From NCBI GenBank assembly GCA_937927685.1, contig CALBSC010000075.1, positions 1 through 56,604 on the forward strand: a stretch of DNA of 56,604 nucleotides, written 5' to 3'. A model generated the notes under the pieces. That model did no database searches, was not told where the DNA came from, and was given only the letters and a program-made list of their open reading frames with translations. Positions 25,102-34,133 of this stretch are shown in pieces. Position 1 is the stretch's first letter. Each line of letters starts with the position of its first letter. The DNA comes from an uncultured Burkholderiales bacterium (lineage in GTDB: Bacteria > Pseudomonadota > Gammaproteobacteria > Burkholderiales > Burkholderiaceae_C). A program made the position numbers and the translations under genes.

Positions 25102-27282
25102 TCATGCCTTCAGAAAGTCCGATTTTCCACCCAACCAGCGGTGCAGGTGTTGCGCCACCCGATCCGGGTGCTCAACGCCCATGCGTGGCGCCAGCCGTCG
25201 GGCCCACTCGAGCAAGTGGCTGTCGTGCTCGAGGTCGGCAAATCGCAGCATGGGCACGCCCGATTGGCGAGCCCCCAGCAACTCACCGGGACCGCGAATC
25301 TCCAGGTCCCGGCGGGCAATTTCAAACCCGTCCTGTGTGTCCACCATGGCGCGCAAGCGCTCGCGGGCCGTGTCACTCAGCCGCCCGTGTTCCCCCAGCG
25401 AATACAGCAACACACAGGCGGAGGCCGCGGCCCCTCGCCCCACCCGCCCACGCAACTGGTGCAACTGGCTCAAGCCGAACCGCTCGGCATGCTCGATCAC
25501 CATCAACGAGGCATTGGGCACATCCACCCCCACCTCGATCACCGTGGTGCTGACCAGCACGGACATCTCGCCCGCGACAAAGCGGGCCATGATGGCTTTC
25601 TTGTCGGCTTCGGGCAGGCGCGAATGCAAGAGCCCCACCTCGATGCCTGGCCTTGGCGTTTCTGCAGAGGCTTCCCGGGATGCTGGGTCGGCATCCTGCG
25701 GCATGGCCCCGGCCAGGGCCGCGCGTGACGAGCCCTGCAAGGCCTCGGTCAGACGGGCATGGGTGTCGGTGGCGTTGCGCAGGTCCAGGGCCTCGCTTTC
25801 TTCAATCAGCGGGCACACCCAGTACACCTGGCGCCCCTGCGCCACCTGGGCGCGGATGCGGTCGATCACCTCGTCGCGTCGCACCTCGCTGACCACCTTG
25901 GTCACCACCGGGGTGCGTCCGGGTGGCAACTCGTCCAGGGTGGAGACATCCAGGTCCGCGTAGTAACTCATCGCGAGGGTGCGCGGGATGGGGGTGGCCG
26001 ACATCATCAACAGGTGCGGCTCGGCCGCGCCGGGCTGTTGCAAGTCCGCCGAGGGCTGCAGTTTGTGGCGCAAGGCCAGACGTTGCGCCACCCCAAACCG
26101 GTGCTGTTCATCGATGATGGCCAGGGCCAGGGCGCGAAATTGCACCTGCTCCTGAATGACGGCATGCGTGCCCACCACCAGCGCCGCACGACCCTCTGCG
26201 ATCAGGGCCAGCATGGCGTCACGTGTTTTTTTCTTCTGACTGCCGGTGAGCCAGGCCACCTCCAGCCCCAGCGGGGCCAGGAGCGGCTCGAGCCACCCGG
26301 TCAATTTGCGAAAGTGCTGCTCGGCCAGGATTTCGGTGGGCGCCATCAAGGCGCATTGCCAGCCCGCGGCAATGCAGTGCGAAGCGGCCAGCGCCGCCAC
26401 CACGGTCTTGCCCGACCCCACATCCCCCTGCAACAACCGGTGCATGGGTTCGTGACGCGTCAGGTCGGCCGCGATCTCGGTTTGCACACGGGCCTGTGCA
26501 GCCGTCAGCCCGAAGGGCAGAGCCGACAACAACCGCTCGGGCAACTGTGCCGCCGCCCCGGTGGGAACCAGGGCTGGTGCGCGCAGGCTCAGGCGCTCCT
26601 GGCGCGATTGCCACTGCGACAACTGCTGCGTCAGCAACTCCTCGGCCTTGAGGCGTTGCCAGGCCGGGTGGCTGCGATCTTCCAGGGTGGCCAGCGCCAC
26701 GTCCGGGGCAGGATGGTGCAGGAACTGCAACGCGCGCACCAGGGGCCAGGTGCCGGGTGGCAAGGCATCTGCTGGCACGGTCTCGTCCAGGGCACCCGAG
26801 CGCAAACACCGGCTCAGTCCGCCTTGTACCGCGCGTCGCAAATACGCTTGCGGCAAACCCGCCGAGGTCGGGTAGACCGGGGTCAGCGCCCCGGGCAATT
26901 CACCCCCGGCGACCTGGACGACCGGGTGCATCATGGTGCGTCCCATGAAGCCGCCCCGCACCTCGCCCCGCAAGCGCACGCGCTGGCCCACCGCCAGCGA
27001 TTTCTGCATCGAGGGATAGGCATTGAAAAACCGCAGGGTGCAGGTCTCTTCCCCGTCGCGCACCACGACGACCAGTTGACGGCGCGGCCGGTACGACAGA
27101 TCGCTGGAGACCACCTCGGCTTCGAACTGACCCGACTGCCCGTCCTGCACGTCGCACAGGCGCACCAGGCGCGTTTCGTCCTCGTAGCGCAGGGGCAGGT
27201 GCAACGCCAGGTCGATGTCGCGCACCAGTCCGAGCTTGCGCAGGGCTTTCTGGGGGGCAGACAGGGGTTTATCGGCGGGCAT
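25102..27282 (-). CDS. recG: ATP-dependent DNA helicase RecG
   Basis: 726 residues. The N-terminal wedge/OB domain includes RVRLRGEVRGGFMGR. The helicase core has Walker A LLQGDVGSGKTVVAA, DEQH in IIDEQHRFGVAQR, SATPIPRT, and the RecG/TRG-type QLRGRVGRG. It remodels stalled replication forks and Holliday junctions. The ATG at 27282 (MPADKPLSAP) is preferred over a longer frame with no family match. It is divergent from a SLAC1/TehA-type gene with only 35 bases between starts, so promoters must overlap coding ends or be compact. Confidence 0.97.
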   Translation of the reverse strand: MPADKPLSAPQKALRKLGLVRDIDLALHLPLRYEDETRLVRLCDVQDGQSGQFEAEVVSSDLSYRPRRQLVVVVRDGEETCTLRFFNAYPSMQKSLAVGQRVRLRGEVRGGFMGRTMMHPVVQVAGGELPGALTPVYPTSAGLPQAYLRRAVQGGLSRCLRSGALDETVPADALPPGTWPLVRALQFLHHPAPDVALATLEDRSHPAWQRLKAEELLTQQLSQWQSRQERLSLRAPALVPTGAAAQLPERLLSALPFGLTAAQARVQTEIAADLTRHEPMHRLLQGDVGSGKTVVAALAASHCIAAGWQCALMAPTEILAEQHFRKLTGWLEPLLAPLGLEVAWLTGSQKKKTRDAMLALIAEGRAALVVGTHAVIQEQVQFRALALAIIDEQHRFGVAQRLALRHKLQPSADLQQPGAAEPHLLMMSATPIPRTLAMSYYADLDVSTLDELPPGRTPVVTKVVSEVRRDEVIDRIRAQVAQGRQVYWVCPLIEESEALDLRNATDTHARLTEALQGSSRAALAGAMPQDADPASREASAETPRPGIEVGLLHSRLPEADKKAIMARFVAGEMSVLVSTTVIEVGVDVPNASLMVIEHAERFGLSQLHQLRGRVGRGAAASACVLLYSLGEHGRLSDTARERLRAMVDTQDGFEIARRDLEIRGPGELLGARQSGVPMLRFADLEHDSHLLEWARRLAPRMGVEHPDRVAQHLHRWLGGKSDFLKA

Positions 27283-27317
27283 GCCGTGATTGTGCCTGCG
27301 CGCTCTACACTCGCAGG

Positions 27318-28328
27318 ATGTCTGCACAGCTCACCCCGGACCGTCCGGCGAATACCGCCCCTCACGCCCCGTTGGCCCAGTTCGGCTTCGCCTGGTTTGT
27401 CCCGGTGATGGGGTGGAGCGGGCTGACGATGGCCTGGTTTCAACACCCGCATTCGGAGCCCGGCATCTCGATGGCGGCGCAGCTGGGTACGCTGATCACG
27501 GTGGGCTTGTTTGCCCTGGTGTTGCTCACCAACCTGTTGCGCGCCTGGCGCCATCCGCAGGCCTTGCTGGCGGATCTGCGCCATCCGGTGCGCATGGCGT
27601 TCACGGCCTCGTTTGCCATTGCCCTCATTTTGCTGAGCGCCCTGGGCACCATCTGGGGCCTGGCCGATCAGGCCTGGGTGCAAGCCATCTGGTGGACGGG
27701 TTCGTTGCTGGAGTTCTCGATCACCGTCTGGGTGATGTCGCGTTGCTTGCGAGCGGCCGACGCAGGGGGCCTGGGGTGGCCCGCCATCACCCCGTTGCTG
27801 ATGATCCCGATTGTGGGCAATGTGCTGGTTCCGCTGGCCGGTCTGCACTGGCCGGTGTCGGGGTGGATGAGCGCCCAGTTTGGCCTGGGACTCTTTCTGT
27901 GGCCGTTGATCGTGGGGGTGTTGTTGGCGCGCTTGCTGCAGGTCGGGCCCTTGCCCGCGCGCATGACACCGACCCTCTTCATCCTGGTGGCACCACCCTC
28001 GGCGATCGGTCTGGCCCTGATGCAATGGACCGCGCCGCCGGTGCTGGTCTGGGGTTGCTGGGGCGTGGCCTGCCTGTCGATGCTGTGGGCGCTCAGCCAG
28101 TGGCGGGTGATCCAGGGCCTGCCCTTTGGCATGCCGCACTGGGGCATGAGCTTTCCACTGGCGGCTTTTTCCGCCCTGTGCCTGCGGCTGGGTCAGTTGC
28201 CCGAGGGTCACTGGCTGCTGCTGCCCGGCCAGGCTGCCGTGTGGGTCACCTCGGGGGTGATTCTGTGGCTCAGCATCAAAAGCCTGCAAGGCCTGCTGGA
28301 TGGTCGGTTACTCCAACCCGAGGGGTGA
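27318..28328 (+). CDS. TDT/SLAC1-TehA family membrane carrier
   Basis: 336 residues with about ten hydrophobic helices. The N-terminal FGFAWFVPVMGWSGLTMAW and the C-terminal FGMPHWGMSFP motif belong to the tellurite-resistance/dicarboxylate transporter (TDT) family, which includes anion channels such as TehA and SLAC1 and the yeast malate carrier. The transported anion cannot be read. It lies just before malate synthase G, so a role in malate or glyoxylate-related anion traffic is tempting but is inference. Confidence 0.8.
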   Translation: MSAQLTPDRPANTAPHAPLAQFGFAWFVPVMGWSGLTMAWFQHPHSEPGISMAAQLGTLITVGLFALVLLTNLLRAWRHPQALLADLRHPVRMAFTASFAIALILLSALGTIWGLADQAWVQAIWWTGSLLEFSITVWVMSRCLRAADAGGLGWPAITPLLMIPIVGNVLVPLAGLHWPVSGWMSAQFGLGLFLWPLIVGVLLARLLQVGPLPARMTPTLFILVAPPSAIGLALMQWTAPPVLVWGCWGVACLSMLWALSQWRVIQGLPFGMPHWGMSFPLAAFSALCLRLGQLPEGHWLLLPGQAAVWVTSGVILWLSIKSLQGLLDGRLLQPEG

Positions 28329-28383
28329 AATCCCCTAAGATGGCGACCTTGCGCTTTTTGCATTCTCGAGGCGCTGGTCCCGG

Positions 28384-28406
28384 ACCCTGCACCTGCTGCG
28401 CAGGGT
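28384..28406 (+). promoter_or_regulatory. Hairpin in the glcB leader
   Basis: ACCCTGC (28384-28390) and GCAGGGT (28400-28406) form a seven-pair stem with a nine-base loop, 40 bases before the glcB ATG. No U-tract follows. It could end the upstream carrier transcript or structure the glcB leader. Confidence 0.35.
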
Positions 28407-28446
28407 CTTCCAGCGCCGCTTGCTCAACCCTCCATTTCGTATTGCC

Positions 28447-30651
28447 ATGACAGCTCGCACACACGTCCATCGCCTTCAGGTGGCCACCTCCCTGCACCAG
28501 TTCATCGAACAACAGGTCCTGCCTGGCACCGGAGTGAGCAGCGCCACCTTCTGGCGTGGCTTTGATGCCCTGGTGGCTGACCTGGCGCCGCGCAACATGG
28601 CCTTGCTGGCCGAGCGCGATCGCATCCAGACCGAGATGGACCGCTGGCATGAAGCCCACCCCGGCCCCATCCGCAACATGAAGGCCTACCGCAGCTTCCT
28701 GGAGAAGATTGGCTACCTCGTGCCGCATCCCGGCCGCGTGAAAACCACCACCAAGAACGTCGACGCCGAACTCGCCATCCAGGCCGGCCCGCAACTGGTG
28801 GTGCCCATCCTCAATGCCCGTTATGCGTTGAACGCGGCCAATGCGCGCTGGGGTTCGCTGTATGACGCGCTGTACGGCACCGATGTCATTTCAGAGGCCC
28901 ATGGTGCCGACAAGGGCACGGGCTACAACCCCGTGCGCGGCGCCAAGGTGATCGAGTACGCGCGCTATGTGCTCGACCGCACCGCCCCCCTGGCCAGCGG
29001 CTCGCACATCGACTCGACGGGCTACGCCATTGTGGAGGGTCAGTTGCGCGTCACCCTGAAGAACGGTCGCGTCACCAAGCTGGCACGCAACAGCCAGCTG
29101 GTGGGTTTCCAGGGCGCTGCGTCCAACCCTTCGTCGGTGCTGTTCGAACACAACGGCCTGCACCTGGATCTGCAGATCAACCGCAAGACGCCGATCGGCG
29201 CCACCGACCCCGCCGGTGTGTGCGACCTGGTGGTGGAAGCCGCACTCTCCACCATCCTTGACCTGGAAGACTCGGTCGCCGCGGTCGATGCTGAAGACAA
29301 GGTGCTGGGCTACCGCAACTGGCTGGGCATCCTCAAGGGCACGCTCACCGAATCGGTCACCAAAGGGGGCAAGACCTTTGTGCGCGGACTCAACCCGGAT
29401 CGCGTGTACCACAGCCCCCAGGGCAAGGGCGAGGTTCGCCTGCATGGCCGCTCGTTGCTGTTCGTGCGCAACGTGGGCCACCTGATGACCAACCCGGCCA
29501 TCCTCTACACCGGCGCAGACGGTGCCGCGCATGAAATCCCCGAGGGCATTCTGGACGCCATGGTCACCACCACCATCGCCCTGCACGATTTGCAAGGCCA
29601 TGGTGCCAACGGCCTGCGCAACTCGCGCTCCGGCTCGGTGTACATCGTCAAGCCCAAGATGCACGGCCCGGCCGAAGTGGCCTTTGCCGCCGAGCTCTTC
29701 AGCCGCGTTGAGAAAGTGCTGGGCCTGGCCGACAGCACCGTCAAGCTGGGCATCATGGACGAAGAGCGCCGCACCAGCGTGAACCTGAAGGCCTGCATTG
29801 CGGCCGCCTCCAGCCGCGTGGCCTTCATCAACACCGGCTTCCTCGACCGCACTGGCGACGAAATGCACACCGCCATGCGCGCCGGCCCCATGCTGCGCAA
29901 GGGCGACATGAAGAGCAGTGCCTGGATCCAGGCCTATGAAAAGAACAACGTGCTGGTGGGCCTCTCGTGCGGCCTGCGTGGCAAGGCGCAGATCGGCAAG
30001 GGCATGTGGGCCATGCCGGATCTGATGGCGGCCATGCTGCAACAAAAGATCGGCCACCCCCTGGCGGGCGCCAACACCGCCTGGGTGCCCAGTCCCACGG
30101 CGGCCACGTTGCACGCCATGCACTACCACCAGGTCAAGGTGACCGATGTGCAAAAGCAACTCGAGCGCATCGATGCCGATGCCGCGCACCACGAATTGCT
30201 CAACAACCTGCTGCAAGTGCCCGTGGTGGCCAAGCCGCGCTGGAGCGAGGCCGAGAAGCAGCAAGAACTCGACAACAACGTGCAAGGCATTCTGGGCTAC
30301 GTGGTGCGCTGGGTGGACCAGGGCGTGGGCTGCTCCAAGGTGCCCGACATCCATAACGTGGGTCTGATGGAAGACCGTGCCACGCTGCGCATCTCCAGCC
30401 AGCACATTGCCAACTGGCTGCGCCACGGCATCGTGTCGGCAGCGCAAGTCAAGGCCACCTTCCGTCGCATGGCCGCCGTGGTGGACAAGCAAAACGCCGG
30501 CGACCCGCTGTACCGCAAGATGTCGGGCAACTTCAGCACCTCGGCCGCCTATCAGGCCGCGCTGGATCTGGTCTTCAAAGGCGAGGCCCAGCCCAGTGGC
30601 TACACCGAACCGCTGCTGCACGCCTGGCGACTGAAGGTCAAGGCGGCCTGA
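28447..30651 (+). CDS. glcB: Malate synthase G
   Basis: 734 residues, the monomeric G isoform length (about 720 in E. coli). LDLEDSVAAVDAEDK supplies metal ligands, GRSLLFVRNVGHLM is the region before the insertion, and DEERRTSVNLKACI and NVGLMEDRATLRISSQH surround the active site. It condenses glyoxylate with acetyl-CoA to malate in the cytoplasm. The ATG at 28447 (MTARTHVHRL) fits the family; a longer frame to 28420 does not. No isocitrate lyase is in the window. Confidence 0.97.
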   Translation: MTARTHVHRLQVATSLHQFIEQQVLPGTGVSSATFWRGFDALVADLAPRNMALLAERDRIQTEMDRWHEAHPGPIRNMKAYRSFLEKIGYLVPHPGRVKTTTKNVDAELAIQAGPQLVVPILNARYALNAANARWGSLYDALYGTDVISEAHGADKGTGYNPVRGAKVIEYARYVLDRTAPLASGSHIDSTGYAIVEGQLRVTLKNGRVTKLARNSQLVGFQGAASNPSSVLFEHNGLHLDLQINRKTPIGATDPAGVCDLVVEAALSTILDLEDSVAAVDAEDKVLGYRNWLGILKGTLTESVTKGGKTFVRGLNPDRVYHSPQGKGEVRLHGRSLLFVRNVGHLMTNPAILYTGADGAAHEIPEGILDAMVTTTIALHDLQGHGANGLRNSRSGSVYIVKPKMHGPAEVAFAAELFSRVEKVLGLADSTVKLGIMDEERRTSVNLKACIAAASSRVAFINTGFLDRTGDEMHTAMRAGPMLRKGDMKSSAWIQAYEKNNVLVGLSCGLRGKAQIGKGMWAMPDLMAAMLQQKIGHPLAGANTAWVPSPTAATLHAMHYHQVKVTDVQKQLERIDADAAHHELLNNLLQVPVVAKPRWSEAEKQQELDNNVQGILGYVVRWVDQGVGCSKVPDIHNVGLMEDRATLRISSQHIANWLRHGIVSAAQVKATFRRMAAVVDKQNAGDPLYRKMSGNFSTSAAYQAALDLVFKGEAQPSGYTEPLLHAWRLKVKAA

Positions 30652-30655
30652 GGTC

Positions 30656-31039
30656 GTGCTGCTCAAACTGCTGGGGACGCTGCTCAAGTCCCTGCTGGGT
30701 GGCGTGCTGGTGCTGGCGCTCTTGGGCGCCGGCTACCTGATGTTTGCCTACCATTTCACCTACTCGCAAGGTGAGAGCGTCGGCTTCGTCCAAAAAATCT
30801 CCTACAAGGGCTGGTTGTGCAAGACCTGGGAGGGGGAGCAAGTTCGGGCCCTGTCCGTCGTGCCCACCATCCCCGAGAAGTTCGAGTTCACCGTGCGCGA
30901 TGCGACCGTGGTAGACCAGATCAACCAGCACATCGGACAGAAGGTGGTGCTGGAGTACGAACAGCATCGCGGCCTGCCCAGGTGTTTTGGCGACTCGGAG
31001 CATTTCGTCATCAACGTGCGATTGGCGCCGGGCGAGTGA
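30656..31039 (+). CDS. Small membrane-anchored protein of a conserved unknown family (GTG start)
   Basis: 127 residues. A single N-terminal transmembrane helix (about residues 5-27) is followed by YSQGESVGFVQKISYKGW and LCKTWEGE, then a small periplasmic domain ending CFGDSEHFVINVRL. I recognise this as a widespread small proteobacterial family often mislabelled as 6-phosphogluconate dehydrogenase; it has no dehydrogenase motif and its function is unknown. The start is a GTG four bases after the glcB stop, so translation is probably coupled to glcB. Confidence 0.75.
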   Translation: MLLKLLGTLLKSLLGGVLVLALLGAGYLMFAYHFTYSQGESVGFVQKISYKGWLCKTWEGEQVRALSVVPTIPEKFEFTVRDATVVDQINQHIGQKVVLEYEQHRGLPRCFGDSEHFVINVRLAPGE

Positions 31040-31108
31040 TGCTGCGGACACTCTGCCCTGCACCCATCACGCCCGTCTGATCTCGTCAACAACCCGCGCG
31101 ACAAGTCG

Positions 31109-31138
31109 CCAGCTTGACATATTCCGTCAAGATTCTGG
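31109..31138 (+). promoter_or_regulatory. Palindromic operator and -35 element upstream of the TRAP operon
   Basis: CTTGAC (31113-31118), seven bases, GTCAAG (31126-31131): a perfect six-base inverted repeat flanked by CCAG (31109-31112) and CTGG (31135-31138). A perfect TTGACA -35 hexamer (31114-31119) is contained in the left arm, so a bound repressor would block polymerase. No good -10 at 17 bases was found. The ATG of dctP lies about 90 bases downstream. Confidence 0.5.
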
Positions 31139-31225
31139 TAAGTCCGTATATCCAGACAAAACCAGAACTCAGACCATCGACGGAGTTCCCTCTTGGGCCT
31201 CACCTATTCCTTCAGGAGTCCTGGT

Positions 31226-32257
31226 ATGTCGAGTTCATCCAACACCCCCCCCGCACAACCCCAGCGTCGACAGACCCTGTCCACGCTCGGTGGCCTGGCT
31301 GCCATCCTGGCCAGTGGTCAGGCCCCGGTGTTCGCACAAGCCGCTCCGCGCAAATTGGTGATGGCCCACATCAACCCCTTGCCCGAGTCGGCTGCGGCCG
31401 CTTTCGACTGGATGGCCAAGGAGGTCACCGCCCGCTCGCAGGGGTCACTGGACATGCAGTTCTTTGGCAAGACGCTGATCCCGCAGGAGCTGGAGATCAT
31501 GAACGCGGTGAAGTCCGGCAACATCCAGATCGGCAACCCGGCTGGTGCCGCAGCCACGGTGTTCCCCGAGATGGGCGCCTTCCTGGTGCCCTACCTGGTG
31601 AAAAATTACGCGTCGGCTTACGCCATGCTCAATGGCAAGATCGGTGAGTCGCTGGACAAGCTCTGGCAGGACAAATACAAGGTCAAGGCCTTGTGTTTCT
31701 TTGATTACGGCTTCCGGCACTTCTGGACCTCCAAGGCCCCGATCGTGGAGCCCCGGGACTTGCGCGGCAAGAAGATCCGTGTGCAGCAAGCCAAGGTGTT
31801 CGGGGACACCATCAACGGCCTGGGCGGTAACGCGGTGCCCATGGCCTGGGGAGAGGTGATCTCTGCGGCCAAATCCGGCGTGATCGATGGCGGGGACCTG
31901 CCCGTGGTGAACATGGATGCGCTCAAGGTGTACGAGGTGTCCAAGTACTGCTCGCTGACCTATCACAACTACGGCCCCACCGTGAACGTGATGAACCTCG
32001 ACACCTGGAACGCGCTCACCCCCGCGCAGCAAAAGCTGATGATGGAGTTGAGCCGCGAGGCCCAAAACAAGATCCGGGCGGCCACCGAATCCGTGGACAA
32101 CTTCGCCGCGGCCAAAAAACTGTTGGAACCCCGCGGCATGACCGTGGTGGAGACCAATGTGGAGGCCTTCCGCAAACTTGCCCAACAAAAAATCTGGCCC
32201 CAGTACAAGCCGCAGTACGGCGCGCTGTGGGACGAAATCGAAAATTTCAAAGGCTGA
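31226..32257 (+). CDS. dctP: TRAP transporter substrate-binding protein DctP
   Basis: 343 residues. The N-terminus has QRRQTLSTLGGLAAIL and ends in VFAQA, a Tat-like or Sec signal. The mature protein has the DctP fold: HINPLPESAAAAFDW, GNIQIGNPAGA, LRGKKIRVQQAKVFGDTI (with the conserved Arg that salt-bridges the carboxylate of the ligand) and NAVPMAWGEVISA. It binds an organic acid in the periplasm. The ATG at 31226 has AGGAG eight bases upstream. First gene of a three-gene TRAP operon. Confidence 0.95.
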   Translation: MSSSSNTPPAQPQRRQTLSTLGGLAAILASGQAPVFAQAAPRKLVMAHINPLPESAAAAFDWMAKEVTARSQGSLDMQFFGKTLIPQELEIMNAVKSGNIQIGNPAGAAATVFPEMGAFLVPYLVKNYASAYAMLNGKIGESLDKLWQDKYKVKALCFFDYGFRHFWTSKAPIVEPRDLRGKKIRVQQAKVFGDTINGLGGNAVPMAWGEVISAAKSGVIDGGDLPVVNMDALKVYEVSKYCSLTYHNYGPTVNVMNLDTWNALTPAQQKLMMELSREAQNKIRAATESVDNFAAAKKLLEPRGMTVVETNVEAFRKLAQQKIWPQYKPQYGALWDEIENFKG

Positions 32258-32272
32258 GGCGGCCAAGCTCCC

Positions 32273-32770
32273 ATGATGAAACGATTGCACCAGGTGGCAC
32301 AGTCCTGTGCCACCTTGCTGATTGTCATTGCCATCGCCAATTTGCTGGTGGGGGTGTTCCTGCGTTATTTCGTGGGGGCCATCACCGACTACTTCGACCT
32401 CGACCCGGTGCCCTATGTCTGGGTGGAAGAGGTGGGAGAAATGGCGCTGGCCTGGCTGACCTTGCTGGGCGCCGCGATTGGTGTGCGCCAACGGTCGCAT
32501 TTCACCTTGCATTTGTGGGTGCACACCTGGTCTGCGCCAGCGCAGCGGGCCGTGGACATCCTGCATCATCTGTTGATTGCCGGTTTTGGCCTGGCCGTGG
32601 CCTGGTACGGCTGGGGGCTGAGCCAACTCAACATGAGCCTCACGTCCCCCGGTTTGCAGATCAACATGGCGTGGTTGTATGGCTCTTCGGTGGTGGGGGG
32701 CATTCTGCTGGCCCTGTATGCCCTGTCCATGGCCGTGGCGCCCACGTACGAACCGTCTGAAGGACACTGA
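32273..32770 (+). CDS. dctQ: TRAP transporter small membrane subunit DctQ
   Basis: 165 residues with four hydrophobic helices, the DctQ arrangement. VEEVGEMALAWLTLLGAAIGVRQRSHF is the conserved second-to-third helix segment of the family. It partners DctM in a sodium-driven symporter. It starts 15 bases after dctP and its stop codon is directly followed by the dctM ATG (TGAATG). Confidence 0.93.
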   Translation: MMKRLHQVAQSCATLLIVIAIANLLVGVFLRYFVGAITDYFDLDPVPYVWVEEVGEMALAWLTLLGAAIGVRQRSHFTLHLWVHTWSAPAQRAVDILHHLLIAGFGLAVAWYGWGLSQLNMSLTSPGLQINMAWLYGSSVVGGILLALYALSMAVAPTYEPSEGH

Positions 32771-34054
32771 ATGACTTTGATCTGGGTTGCGTTGGTTTTT
32801 GTGGGACTGATCCTGCTGTCCATGCCCATCGTGTTTTCGCTGGGCCTGGCGGGGCTGTTCGGCCTGTGGCATGGTGGCTACCCCATGCAGCAGCTGTCCT
32901 CCGCGCTGGTGTCGGGCTCGCAAAGCTGGGTGCTGCTGGCCATTCCGGCGTTCGTGTTTGCTGGCGGCCTGATGGAGCGTTGCGGCATGTCGCACGCCCT
33001 GGTGGAGTTTGCGCGCGCCCTGGTGGGCTGGGTCCGGGGCGGGCTGGGCATGTCGGTGATCGTGGTGGCGTATTTCTTCTCGGATATCTGCGGCTCCAAA
33101 ATGGCCGAGGTATCTGCCCTGGGTTCGAGCCTGATGCCACCGCTCACCGCCGCAGGATACAAAAAGGAGGACTCCGCCTCCCTGATTGCCGCCGGCACGG
33201 CGATGGGCATGCTGGTGCCGCCAGCCATCTTCATGATCGTCATCAGCCAGGTGACCAACACCTCGGCCGTGGCCCTGTTCGTGGCCGGCTTTGTGCCCGC
33301 CGCTGTGATCATGCTGTGCCTGATGGGCCTGGTGTACTTGCGTGCCAGACGTCTGGACTGGCCGGTTGATGCACGTCCCTCGCTGACCCGCCTGGGTCAG
33401 GCCGGCATGAAGGCGGCGATACCGCTGGTGGTGCCGGTGGTGATTCTGGGGGGCTTTGTGCTGGGCATCATCACCGCCACCGAGGCAGGGGCCGTGGTGG
33501 CGGGTTACGCCATCGTGGTGGCGCGTCTGGTCTACCGCAATGTGTCCTGGAAAGAAATGGGACGCATTGCCTATGACAGTGCCATCCTGACCGCAGCGGT
33601 GGTGTTCTTGCTGGCCGTGGCCTCGATCTTCCAATACCTGATGGGCGTGTCGGGCGTGCCCAAGTTGCTGGCCGAAATCCTGCAGCCCCTGCAGGCGCAC
33701 CAGGAGTTGTTCCTGTTTGGCACGGCCATCATCAGCATGTTGTTCGGCATGATCCTGGAGGGCTTACCCGCCGCGGTGGTGTTGATTCCGGTGGTCTTTC
33801 CGATTGCCGAGCAAATGGGCATCAACCCCATCCACTTCAACATCGTGCAAACCGCCGCTGTGGGAATTGGCTTGTTTCTTCCGCCCATGGGCGTGGGATT
33901 GCTGATGGCCTTGAAGTTCGCCGGGTTGACCGTGGGTCAGCACTTCAAAACCTATGTGCCCTATATGGCGGCGCTGTTCTGCGGACTCGCCCTCATCATC
34001 GTGTTTCCCGAGATTGCGCTGGCACTGCCTCGCGCGGTAGGTCTGGTTCGCTGA
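32771..34054 (+). CDS. dctM: TRAP transporter large permease subunit DctM
   Basis: 427 residues, about twelve helices. AIPAFVFAGGLMERCGM, SDICGSKMAEVSALGSSLMP and GTAMGMLVPPAIFMIV are DctM signatures, as is the C-terminal VQTAAVGIGLFLPPMGVGLL. It forms the transport channel for the organic acid captured by DctP. The operon ends here; an 11-bp stem (34096-34133) lies just beyond, at the convergent gshB end. Confidence 0.96.
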   Translation: MTLIWVALVFVGLILLSMPIVFSLGLAGLFGLWHGGYPMQQLSSALVSGSQSWVLLAIPAFVFAGGLMERCGMSHALVEFARALVGWVRGGLGMSVIVVAYFFSDICGSKMAEVSALGSSLMPPLTAAGYKKEDSASLIAAGTAMGMLVPPAIFMIVISQVTNTSAVALFVAGFVPAAVIMLCLMGLVYLRARRLDWPVDARPSLTRLGQAGMKAAIPLVVPVVILGGFVLGIITATEAGAVVAGYAIVVARLVYRNVSWKEMGRIAYDSAILTAAVVFLLAVASIFQYLMGVSGVPKLLAEILQPLQAHQELFLFGTAIISMLFGMILEGLPAAVVLIPVVFPIAEQMGINPIHFNIVQTAAVGIGLFLPPMGVGLLMALKFAGLTVGQHFKTYVPYMAALFCGLALIIVFPEIALALPRAVGLVR

Positions 34055-34095
34055 GGGCCGGCAGGCCACTGCGTCTGCCGCTGCGGTGCCGCTTG

Positions 34096-34133
34096 GGCAC
34101 TCAGCGCACTCAGGCCCTCAAGCGCTGAGTGCC
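34096..34133. repeat. 11-bp inverted repeat at the dctM/gshB convergence
   Basis: GGCACTCAGCG (34096-34106) and CGCTGAGTGCC (34123-34133) pair perfectly around a 16-base loop. The right arm lies within the last gshB codons. No U-tract follows on either strand. Position suggests a shared transcription end or transcript-stabilising stem. Confidence 0.6.

Noticed and set aside
25759..27408. 549-codon plus-strand frame opposite recG
   Set aside because: Antisense shadow without motifs; the RecG frame has all helicase motifs.
28891..30687. 598-codon minus-strand frame opposite glcB
   Set aside because: Shadow of malate synthase G; no recognisable motif and low-complexity His/Gln/Val composition.
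31445..33700. 751-codon minus-strand frame opposite the TRAP genes
   Set aside because: Spans three clear plus-strand genes; composition (His/Gln/Arg-rich) is that of an antisense frame.
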